From Usnea hakonensis (lineage: Eukaryota > Ascomycota > Lecanoromycetes > Lecanorales > Parmeliaceae): DNA of 64,000 bases. Under the pieces are notes generated by a model. It was given only the letters and a program-made list of their open reading frames with translations, was not told the origin of the DNA and did no database searches. The stretch covers positions 83,200 to 147,199 of the forward strand of contig BLJB01000176.1 in the NCBI GenBank assembly GCA_013423325.1, given 5' to 3'. Positions 23,651 to 34,262 of this stretch are shown in pieces. Both the position numbers and the translations under genes were made by a program. The first letter of the stretch is position 1; each line of letters starts with the position of its first letter.

Positions 23651-25774
23651 AAGGAAAAGATGGGATGATTTGAACAAAAGAAAGTGTCCCCGTGGTGAGG
23701 GGGCAGGGGGCGCCAAGGATGCGGTGGGTGTGGCGCCTTTAGTAGTCGGGCGCTGGGGACAGGGATCGTGCAGTAAGTCTACTTAGCTGCAGGATCTAAG
23801 AAGTTTCTAGAAGATTGCTGCTTCGGGGAGAGTGGGCAGCTGAGGTGGCGAGATTACGCGCTCTGAAAATAAGACGTGGATTTCGTCGTATCGCCAATCG
23901 GCCAATCAAAACTGGTTACCCAGTGGAACCAACCCCCCCCCACCACCACCCCCTTTCCTTCCCATTGGGCCAAATATTGCTTATCCGACAGGTTCGACAT
24001 GGGAAGGAAATAGGACTGGCGAGGAAAGCACCATTTCGTTCACAATGACATGCTGTCAGATGCCCGCGTCTGCGTGTGTAGAATGCGGACCAAATCAAGG
24101 GGGACGCCCTGCGGAACATCGACTCTTCAAGGTCTCCAATAATTTTGGGTCTGGAACCTTGCGCACGTCGGTTACCGTTTTTGTGAGCTGCAGGCGTGAT
24201 CTCATCACGGTGCATTTCCATCGTCATGATGATACGCAGGGACCGCAGCAGGGGTTGCATCAATCTGCCCCGATCAGCCTTGTTCTCATTGTGGGGTTTA
24301 GAAACGGGTGGATAAGTAAATGTCAAACATATACTAACACTTGCCAAGAACTACGTAAGACTCACTGACCTAACCGGTGAAGATGAAAGGGTTGCAAATT
24401 CAGTCACGACGAGCAATTAGGCGGTCTGCTTGGATCTCTGGGTTTTCATCCCTATTTTCCACTATACTCTAACAGAGCTAGGAGGTCATTCTCCCCAGGA
24501 GATTTTCGTGCTGGTTGTTACGCAGGTTTAAAAAGGACCCTGCAGATGGTAGGGATACGAACGCAGCCAAGGATGCAGGGATTATTTTCATTATCAGCAG
24601 TGACGGCAAAGACTGGGCTGAAAGATGAAAAAATGTCCAAGGGAATTCCACTATTTTCCGAAGGGGGCCCCAGACCGCTGAGGATCCGCCATTTTGAGGC
24701 GTGCAAGGATAACCTAGTTAGTGGTTGAACTCTGCACTCCCCCCGGCGGCCCTCGGTCTGAACCTTGCGTGCCACGTGGCAGCTACATTAGTTCCTTCCC
24801 TATATGTAGACGCTGGGAGTTTCTCCATGCGCTCTTGCCACTGGGATTTGATGACAGAGGTGGTGTACCCAAGACACCCCTGATTTGATCGGTTTTCGGG
24901 AGAAATCTTCGATTCCTTGGCGGCATCCCAACACGGTGCTCCATGAGGACTCTCGAAAGATAAACGGTATTGATAATGGATTTAAAATTACGGTCCCGGG
25001 TGATAGAGTCAGAATCGAAGAGCTGAAGGGATTGCAGAGATTGAGTTTCGAATTCCTATGATAGTAATGTACAAGGATCGAAATAAGCGGTGAGACACGT
25101 ACTGATAGAGATAAAGATGGATATTATTACAAGTTGTTAGGAGAGATACAAGACGCTCATGCAGAAACCCTGCTCACGCAAGTACTTGCACAGATGTAAT
25201 TTTCCCAACAAGCTTTGACAGGGCAGCCCGGATGAACATTGGCATGTTGGTTCAAGGCAGGTACCCGCCGCCAGCAGGGATCGTCGCCAACACGGTGGGA
25301 CTCGTGACAATTATTATTTTTCTTGCCACCAGCTCGACGAGCCATTCACTAGTATAATGATGTACCGACATAGACAGTTGCTGGGACAATTGACGAATCA
25401 ATATTTGCGGAACCAATCAGCATTGCGTATTTTTTACCGCAACTGCTCCAAGTTTTGCTATACCCGTCCTACCATCATTCCGCCCTAGGGTTCAAAGCGT
25501 GAAATCTATCTTTATCGTATGCTACTTCATCTAACGTACTAATGCCCATAAGTTGTCGATTCCAATCTGGCCTAGCGGCGGCCAGAAGACGGTGATGGGA
25601 GAAAGCCAATTCTCATCCGAACAAGATCATGCTGACACGATCAATATGCGTAATGCGTATATATCTCCCTACTGTCTCTTCTTGTGGATTGTTTTGCAAT
25701 GGTTCACATCCTGGAGATGGTTCATAAAGTTTTGTCACTCTTTCAAATTTGTTTTCATCTCAAAAAGATCGGAC

Positions 25775-27947
25775 ATGGAGAATTATGCTCCCGTCACCGC
25801 AAATCCGCCCCCACGTTCACACGATGCCTCATTAGGCAGCTCCTCAACCAACCCCGCACACGCTCACCAAGCTTCTTTGCAGTCTGGTCAAAGCTACACT
25901 GACACTATCAGCCAGACACACATATCGGTCACCGCAAGCAAGGACGAAATTGGCGACGACCAGAACCTATCGCACTTCCCTTCCATCTCCCAGCAAGCTG
26001 CCCTTGCAGCCCTGCAAGGCTGTGACAATCGAATCATATTTGCCTGGCTTACAGGTATTCGATCCTTCAAACGAGGAGGCCAGAATTGGTTTCAGCCTGA
26101 AAGCCTTTCGACGCAGCAACAGGAAGCCATTTCTGCTTTGAAAGACTGTCCCGATAGCCTTCTCACAGCGTGGCTTGAGGCTGCTCGCTACGATGGTGGT
26201 CAGTACCCATTCCCTCGCTGGACAGAGGCATAGCTTTGATAATCTGGCATAGGAAGTTTCACCCTGCCCTACAATGGCTACGGTAGCAGCCACCTTCCTA
26301 TTCAGCGAGCCGCCGCGCGATCCACGCGTGGCACGTGGCAAGGATCGTCAAATACTTCTAGATCCTCTTCAAACTCTCGCGGTCACTCTACAATCTTCTA
26401 CGACAGATGTACCAGTCCCAGTACACAACACACCTCGTGGAGTAGTGGCATCTTCCTCGACCCCTCCCGCGACGAATCTTCGATCAACGAGAATGCTGCT
26501 ACACCACCTGTCATAGGCGCACATACTCATTGGTGCTTCGTCTGTGAGAGTCCTCGGAAATTTGCTACCTGCGATGGATGGAAAAGGCATATGAAAGAGC
26601 ATGAGACGAGATATCCTTGCATGCCTCAAGGGCATGAAATGCATACAGTACAGGGTCCTATGTGCGTGCTATGTGGGCTGCTGGATCCAGACGAGCAACA
26701 CTATGATTTGCACAAGGTTCTACCGTGCTACAACAAAGGCTTGAATGCCCGGAGTTACACCAGAAAAGGTCACCTTATCAACCATCTCAAAAGTCACGGC
26801 GTTCCAGACGGCTCCGCGTTGGCCGAGCGGTGGCGCAGTACGGAGACCAAGAGATTCTTCGCCTGTGGATTTTGCATTGCCTGCTTTCACACGCATACAG
26901 ATTAGTTGAACCATATCGACAATGCTCACTATAAGAACCACCAACATATCAGCGAGTGGAATTCCGACAGAAACATTATAGGTCTACTACTCCAGCCTGG
27001 CGTTCAAAAAGCATGGCAACAAATATTGACATCACACGCCCCTTGCAATGAAATGGGCTTTCAGTGGAATCCCGTCAGGGTCAAGAGCCTACAGCTCAGG
27101 CTGGAAAAAAGCGAGGAGCCATCGGATATCCTCGCTCTAGCTGCCTTCAATGAGAGTACCTACCACTGGACACAAGACACCCAGGTGGATTCCCTGCCTA
27201 TTGTGGGGCTCTCTCACCAGAATTTGAATGTTCCTCAACGTCTGCCGCATAATCAGGCTCTAGCTTCTCCAGCACGGATAGATTTGTCTATGAACCAGAG
27301 CTCAGTCTACGGTAATGGCTTGGCCAACAATCCACCCCAACCGTTTCACCCCACAATGAGATCTAATTCAATCGACCAGCTTAGTCCAAGCATTTTAAGA
27401 ACCGGCTATCCATCATATCAGAACAACTCGTCCCAAGTCATGATGGCGACCGACCACCCCACGGGGGTTCATAGCATACAGCCCGGATCTCCTTCCAGTA
27501 ACGTCTGGCTGCCGTCGCGGGCGCTTTCTAACACGCCCAGCAACTGGTCGATCTCCAATCTCTCGCATGGATATGGAGGCCAGATGACGATGTCAAACAG
27601 CCCGGTGCCTGATGGACACTGGCAGGCTTCTCTCACAAGAGTCGCTCGCCGATCATTCCGCAAACAAACACAACAGCGATCCGAGCAGGAACCCCATGAT
27701 CACGGCATCCCAACTCACACCTTTGAATTCCAATATGTCGTCATCGGCCTTGAGTCAAACTACCAGTTCCGTTGGTCACAATAGTCCATGCTCAGTGCCC
27801 CGCCAACCGACAAAGCAGCCCTCACGTACCAAGCTCAAACATTATTACGACATCAACACCGAGGCCGATATAGATATTGATTTCGATAAGTTGCAGTATA
27901 CGATGCGTGATGAGGAGTCTACACGAAGTGAAATGCGAGGTCGCTGA
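25775..27947 (+). pseudogene. Zinc-finger paralog copy 7, interrupted by a stop and a frameshift
   Basis: Exon 1 25775-26198 and exon 2 from 26253, with the family phase-1 intron (54 bp). The helical motifs (FAWLTGIR, LTAWLEAAR) and fingers (CFVC...KRHMKEH; CVLCGLLDPDEQHYDLH; HLINHLKSH; CGFCIACFHTHTD) are intact until an in-frame TAG at 26903-26905, inside finger 4 just before LNHIDNAHY. The paralogs have a glutamine or similar residue there. The frame stays open to 27784, including GLLLQPGVQKAW and LQLRLEKSEEPSD. Between about 27612 and 27640 coding character moves to another frame, open to 27947, implying a one-base shift near the 3' end. The start could be further upstream, but ATG 25775 matches the short N-termini of copies 8 and 9. 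Confidence 0.78.
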
Positions 27948-28718
27948 TCTTTCCTACCAGGTAGTTGGTATGTCCGAGATGAGCAATACAGATTTCACGT
28001 ATTTCCTACATGAGTAGGACTTTTCCACCCTTTTCAGTGATACCACGATACTCGAAAAAAAGAAGGGGTACTATAGACCACTGTACGCCACAGACCGGCC
28101 GTCGCCGAGCAAACTCAACGTTCCATCTACACGACCCGCGCTTTCAACCGCATCTCGTTCCAATATCCTTCATATTCTGTCTTTAAATTGGGTCCCTGGT
28201 GGATCCTAGCCTTTCCACTTACATTTTGAATACTTTTGACAATGGCGAAGCATTTCATGAGCCATGATCTTCATTTACAACGCCCTTGACGGAGGGACGC
28301 CTTCAGGATACAGCGCTTCATTTGCTCATCTTCTGCTCTTATTTTGTATCATAGACTTGGAGACAGGGTCCGGTATTAAGTTCTCCATGTAAGAACTGCG
28401 ATAGAACTCGATGACGATACCATCAGGTTATTGGTAACCTCACAAAAACGATGACTGTATTGAACTTCGGCGCACAATTGGGCGTTCATCTCTCAGCGCA
28501 CCCCTAATGCACCCCTCAGTACATGTCTATACAAATGCGCACAGATAAAGTATACTTTCCGCCAGAGAACCCTCGAATCTCAATACCTACCAACAAACAA
28601 ACAAACTCACCTCTCTGCCGTCCTACTCATAATACATTTTTGCACATCACTTGACACACACCCTTCTCCACGTCTGATCAAGAAACTTGTGGAACCAATT
28701 TCTCCATCCTCATAACCT

Positions 28719-28719
<1 letters not shown>

Positions 28720-28792
<73 letters not shown>

Positions 28793-28819
28793 ACCCCCCC
28801 CCCCCCCCCCCCCCCCCCC
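28720..28819 (+). repeat. Cytosine homopolymer tract
   Basis: A run of 73 C, one A (28793), then 26 C. Any ORF through it is simply polyproline. The length may not be reliable in the assembly. Confidence 0.95.
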
Positions 28820-29149
28820 ACCTTAGTACCCCCACTCAAGCCACCCAGCTTGAATCCCAGCCCGAGCCTAGCTGTTAGTGACCTCTACTGACTTAGATCA
28901 GCACACCGGCTGCGATTGGGGGATCGATTCCTCTAAGTAGTGTGATAGCCATACACTCATTGTTGGCTTGAGTGTGGTGAGATGGAGTTTAAGTCTTGGG
29001 TGATTTTCTGTGGTATTGGTTTGGAGGGTTGGTGGGATGGATGTTTGCTGGGGTTTTGTTTGTGGGGTGTGCCGTGGGGGTGGGTGGGTGTGTGCGGTTG
29101 AGGATCCGGGGCTTAGTGGTCTGGTGGCTTGGGGGTTTTTGATTGTTGG

Positions 29150-29915
29150 CTGGGTGTGATACGTTTTTTAAACAGGGGTTTGATAGGGGAAATTAAGCAA
29201 TAAGTTTCGAAGGATTTAGTACGGGTACAATAGATGACCTTGTCTCGGTACTCTCCGAGCCCTTTTTGGTTAGTGGAAAAGTGCTGGATGTTGAGAGATT
29301 GGTAGGCTATTCGAGAGCCATGCGAATCATGCGATCTTTTCATGGCTATTTCGTGGATTGGCAAGGTTCATTTTTCAGGGTAAGCGACTACACCATAAAA
29401 ACAGTCCTTTTTTTCAACTCGCTGCACTTTAATAAGAACAATCTTACAATCTTTATGAAAATGTACTCAATATGAAAATTATTTTCCTTAAGAAGATCTA
29501 TAACTTTATCACGCAAAATTTTGTCTATAAAGGTCGTTTTAACAATTTAATATACCGTTAAAAGAATTTTTGATGGGCTGCCCAGGTTTACTTACTAGCC
29601 ACAGGCGCCAATCCCTGGGATAGGCCACTGATAAGTACTAATTTCGTGCCTGTTTGGTACATTAGTAGCGCACGTGCTTTGTTGCCCATGACCGACTCAT
29701 ACTGCTGTCCTTATAGCTGTGTTAAAGAAATTGGGATAAGATTTGGGAGAGGAGTAAGGTATCTGCAAGGGTATAAGTACACACGTAGGCTATTAGATTA
29801 TTTAGTAGAGGAAGTACCAGTCTACAGGGCTGACTTATTAAATCGCGAGCAATAACACTGCTAAGAGGTTTCAAACATGTTCGTTGTAGAAAGTACGATT
29901 TTATTCGTGTTCTTA
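29150..29915 (+). mobile_element. hAT-like non-autonomous element, third copy, 5'-truncated and internally expanded
   Basis: Blocks shared with the element at 63013-63506 occur in order. TTTTTTAAACAGGG..TTT lies near 29164, CCTTGTCTC.GTA.TCTCCG near 29237, and the 3' block (GGGCTGACTTA.TAA, GCTAAGAGGTTT.AAACATGTT, TTTTATTCGT) at about 29828-29910. The left inverted terminus is missing. The middle holds extra sequence, including the repeat also found near 44.9 kb. Confidence 0.6.
29369..29540 (+). repeat. Dispersed repeat, related to 44850-45010 (minus)
   Basis: The segment CAGGGTAAGCGAC, AA.AACAGTCC and TTTCAACTCGCT matches the reverse complement of about 44850-45010. Both encode a short VSD.T.KTV..FNSL peptide, so this is probably a fragment of a mobile-element ORF. 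It lies inside the expanded hAT-like copy. Confidence 0.55.
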
Positions 29916-30359
29916 GAGCCTGCGGGCTATATTGCTTGTTGCATTGAACCGCTACGAAAGCTTGATTCTTCTGAGCTTGGAGGCATTGATTGCCCAATGA
30001 CCATCCGCGGCCAGCCGGAGTTGGGTCCGCGGACGCCGATCGACCTTTGCGGATTTCCGGGTTGGTGGGGAGGGTTATGCGAAGAACCAATTGATAGCTT
30101 TTGACGCTTCCGGGTTGACGTGGGGGGTTTATGCAAAAGACCAATGGTTAGCGGACGCAAACTCGGCCCCGACCACATAATCGGCGATAAAAGGGGGGGG
30201 AGGATTCGGTTATTTTTCCCAAGTTCCTGTAACTTGGTAGCTTCACGAAGCCTGCGAATAATTGGTTCTTCGAATAAAAATTTGCGGGGCATACCCTACG
30301 ATGAGTTTCGAAAAATATGTTCCGTTATTCGGTGGTGATGGAGGGTCGGACTCGTAATT

Positions 30360-30991
30360 TCATCGCCGGAGAAAGTCCCTAAGTAATCTCATAGGGTCGG
30401 CTTTAGAATATTCGGAGTGGGACCAATGAGTGACCGTTTCAACCTTTGGTAAAAATATGTATTCCTCTCGTGAAAATCTTTTGTCTTTATGATTGTCCTG
30501 AAACCGGGCGAGCTGTAGAGACATGTCCTGCACTTCAAACATAGTAATTTAATCACGTTCATTTGTGGGCCAACGAGCTTAGAATGCGGCACACGAAAGC
30601 TTGACCACTCAGGGAAAATGTCGTGCTAGTGTTGCATACAGATGGAACCCTGTCAGTGCAAATCAGGTGAAATTATTTTGGCTTGGCACAGAGATCCAAG
30701 CTCGAGTCTAGAATGAGATTATATGCCTGAAATTGCCTTATCAGTAGGCTTGCAGAATCTAAAGATGCCAACCAACCTACTTCCGGAGTTGCTGGCTAGC
30801 GAGACGCAATTGTGTAGCGCACTTTTTTGAAAGGATAATCCTGCATGATGTTGCTTCCTTATGGAATTCGTGCAATGCGACAGCGAATCTTCAGACCATT
30901 CTTGCATAAACTTGGGTACCAGCACTCCAGGTGAAGATTTGAGTGCCATAGGGTTATTATCAAGGAGGTATTCAATTAAAGCTTCAGGCAC
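30360..30991 (-). pseudogene. Decayed coding-like stretch, identity unknown
   Basis: Two minus-strand ORFs (30719-30991 and 30360-30542) have protein-like composition, for example ALIEYLLDNNPMALK and ADPMRLLRDFLRR, but are separated by stops. The opposite strand from the ATG at 30301 also reads as coding broken by TAA and TGA codons. I cannot name a family; this may be relic mobile or gene DNA. Confidence 0.3.
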
Positions 30992-32317
30992 GTCAGTTAA
31001 AACAAATCTTTCCCCCCTTGAAAAAGCCGTTCAAGTGCGTCATTCGTGCGTTAGCACGGGTTCGGTGACTTGGGGGCCGTATCGAGTTCTCAAATAATTC
31101 ATTGGATAATACAGATGATTTAGGAGGGATACGCCACATCCCGCAACAAGGCTGAAGCCAAACCCAAGCTCATTCGGAGAACGGCGACTTGGAAAACGCA
31201 CGGGCTGATATAATTGACTGGCTGAGGTCTGACTTCAGCTGCAGCAATGCCTGAAGTTGCCACATGAACTAATATATCGAGTCAAGTACGACCAAAAGTT
31301 ACCCGCACAGTTTCACACTAAATGTCAAAGGATTGACTCCCCTGTATCTATACCTCGGTGCAAGAGCGGTGAGCAGACTCACCTTGCACCATGCCCCTTG
31401 AATGTCTTCAAGTACGACATGTAATGGCACTGAGAACTCGCCGGTAACTGTATTCTATGAAAAAGTGATTAAAGATTGGGGGCCGCATAATTCTTCGACA
31501 CATAATGGTTAGATCGCTAGGAGATCTGATAAAACGGCGAATGGTTTAGTTTCACAAAGCATTAGGCAGAAGAGTGAAGTGCCAACAAGATTTAGTAGAA
31601 ACGCCGTCCCGTGGTTCGTCGCTGTACCGCCCGCCGCTATGCAATAATGATCCCTGACAGGCCTCATCTAGACACACGCATAACTAATCTGACCTCTTCT
31701 GCAACGACTTCTTGTCTGAGCGCCCTATCTTGCTGTAAATCGCCCCCAAACTCCTACCCTGGATGAGTTGAAAGCTTGTGACAGCCTCTGCCGTCGATAG
31801 GTGCATCTTGTCACCTTCAAAAGCAAATTACGGGAGATGGACCAACCCCGCTACACGTGCAGGAACGCTCTAGTGACTTACCAGGCTACTTTTGTGGCGA
31901 ATATCGGATTCAACTCATATGAAAATTAAAAAGACGAACGTCGTAAGGGCGCTGGCGAAGAAACCAGTAGCAAGACGGCTGATTCGTCAGTTTGGCCAGC
32001 TTTGAAAAGAAACTTCTCAACGATAATCCAAGCTCACGGCCATCTTTCTTAGTGCGCTGCCACAACACCGACAATTAAGTGAAGCAATTAGCAGTCGGGC
32101 CAGGTGATGAGATTAGCTATGTCTCATTCCTCAGTGTATTCTTCAATGTATATTTTTGCTACTCCATATATACTCCATACTCATCCTGTCTTGGTTTGTT
32201 CTTCTTTCTATGTAATAGCAGGAGTTCCAAAGATGGTTTCCTTTAGTCGCTCTTTTACTGTCCAATATTAGCCGCTGGCACCATTACACAAGGGGTTTAG
32301 TGCTAGATTACTTAATA

Positions 32318-34262
32318 ATGAATACCTATCCCACCCCGCCTTCCTTTCCCCCGACTGAACAACAAAGCGATCCGGCTGTCATTTCCACCTCTCCTCATCA
32401 ACACGCAATACCAGCACAGCGAGTACAACACCGCCTTCTTAGCCGACCTCACATTGACGCAGATCCAAACCTAAATACCGGTAGGGTCCCGTCCTTGGAC
32501 CAGCAATATGCTGTTGCCATACTTCAGCGTTCCCCCAATCCCACTGTCTCTGCATTATTGGCAGCTTTTCACTCCTCCCGCGAGCATTCCTCCCTTGCTG
32601 GTGGTCTCTCGCTCCAGGAGCAAAATGCGCTCTCCTCCTTAGAACACTGTCCACAGCCGCTTGTTTTCCAATGGCTCAACTTAGCGCGCTCGCCTGGTGA
32701 AGATCCAGAAGTTTGACCTCTAAATCTTTTGGCTGATGGCTATCATAGGTATTAGCATCACGTCCCACGACAATCGCAGCATTGGTTTTGGCACAGGGGG
32801 GCTAGACCTGCCCAGGGCAACCGACCCATACCGAGCCCCATCCAACAACCCTCAAACTTCCATTGCCCGCCTCGGTCGACCACCTTCCTTCCGTACAGAC
32901 CCTACGGTATGCAGTACATCAACTAGCCAGTGTGGCCCATTACTACATGTGAACCAACCCGGTTCAGTGCGGAGCCGTGGACAAGGTCCAGTAGCCACTG
33001 CCTCCAATGATCATCTTCATTGGTGTGTCGTCTGCGATAACCCTGGAGAAATCAAAACCTGCGATGGATTCAAGAGACACATGCGAGAACACGAAACGCG
33101 ATTTTATTGCATGCTAAATGGACCCGTGGTAGAAACGGTAAATGGGCCGAAATGCGCATTCTGTAATGTCTTACATCCAGATCGAGAACACTTGGGCACA
33201 CACAACATTCATCTTTGCATGAATAAATCACCAGCTGATCGAAGTTATTCAAGGAAGGAACTCCTCACCAATCATCTCAAGCACCATGGAGTCGTCGAAG
33301 CCTCACTATTGGCTGACCAATGGCGATGTACCGCCAAGAAGAAGTATTTCGCTTGTGGATTTTGCGGCTCCTATCATGACTCCCTTGTGGAGCAAATAAA
33401 CCATATCGACGTCATGCATTATAGGCTCTCGGAAAGCATAAACAACTGGGACTCTAACAAGGCCATACGAGGCCTACTATCTCAACCTGGAATGAGGGAC
33501 TATTGGCGAACATTGCTTGCTACAAAACCTTATCTCCAGGAGTCATTGCTGACTTGGAAACTTACACTCGCCAAACCACTTCAATTGAGGTTAGAACGAA
33601 GCGAAGAGACAGCAGAGAGCCTTTTCACAGCAGCAATCGACCAAAGCAACTACGGCAGGAGTGACCCAGGCTTTGCAGATCCACAAATGGACAGCAGACA
33701 ATCAACGCAGACACTCCCGCATCGACTCTTGTGGTCACCATTGCCCTTCATTTTGGACCATCATTCTATCACCAATGTCCAAGCGCTGCCATTAACAACC
33801 ACAGGCCAGCGATCGCAGCAGCTGGCAGAGCATCAAAGTATCGACTCATCTATCAGCAAGCGTCATCTCCACTCTGGTTCTCCCACGAGTACTTGTTTGG
33901 CGCCGACTAGCGGCGAAAACGTCATGCAGCTACCACCCTCATTTCAAGCGCCCCCTGTTGAACAACATTGGGCAAGTCCAATTGGGGCTCCAAACAGTTC
34001 GGAGTTCGGCGGGCTTTCCCCAGCTTTCTCACCGAGTCTTACCGCCATTCCACATCCCTGGCAAGGGGCTGAGGGGTCCAGACCGCTAGGACAAGCTCGA
34101 ACGCAGAACTTTGACCCTGCTTTGGCGGCCGAGCAATCTGCCAGACCTCATGAACAGTTGGAGAGCCTTCATAATTATGGCCTCAATGACAGCTCAAACA
34201 GCAACACACGACGCATTGCACAAGGCAGCGCTGATACCAGGCGTCGACGGCGACCCCATTGA
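32318..34262 (+). CDS. C2H2-like zinc-finger family protein, copy 8
   Basis: Exons 32318-32696 and 32749-34262 (630 residues) with the conserved phase-1 intron (52 bp, GTGAAG...CTGAT...ATAG). ATG 32318 is preferred because the upstream extension begins at a non-ATG codon. Exon 1 has two helical motifs, the second reading LSLQEQNALSSLEHCPQPLVFQWLNLAR. Fingers are CVVC...KRHMREH, CAFCNVLHPDREHLGTH, a half-finger (LLTNHLKHH) and CGFCGSYHDSLVEQINHIDVMHY. NWDSNKAIRGLLSQPGM and LQLRLERSEETAE follow. The tail ends in a basic segment (SSNSN.RRI...ADTRRRRRPH) nearly shared with copy 9, which could serve as a nuclear-localisation or nucleic-acid contact. The frame is intact throughout. Confidence 0.88.

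Larger units (their letters stand above)
21082..25774. other. Repeat-rich intergenic region, no gene recognised
   Basis: Strand-biased: G-rich on the plus strand between about 21.6 and 23.7 kb. It holds two repeat groups listed separately and, near 21730 and 22310, a diverged duplicate of about 48 bp around 'CTTCGCGG..CAAGGTAC'. The remainder (23.7-25.77 kb) shows no domain-bearing ORF. Confidence 0.5.
27948..32317. other. Intergenic with homopolymer, mobile-element relics and decayed coding DNA
   Basis: Contains the cytosine tract, a truncated hAT-like element, a dispersed-repeat match to 44.9 kb, a 13-bp inverted repeat (30079-30091 and 30259-30271) with imperfect direct repeats between, and a decayed coding-like stretch. 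From about 31.0 to 32.3 kb I see nothing beyond the 5' flank of copy 8. Confidence 0.5.

Noticed and set aside
26860..26910. An intron removing the TAG in copy 7
   Set aside because: The only possible donor would delete conserved finger 4 residues and give a 36-base intron.
28687..28878. Polyproline ORF
   Set aside because: It is only the cytosine tract read in frame.
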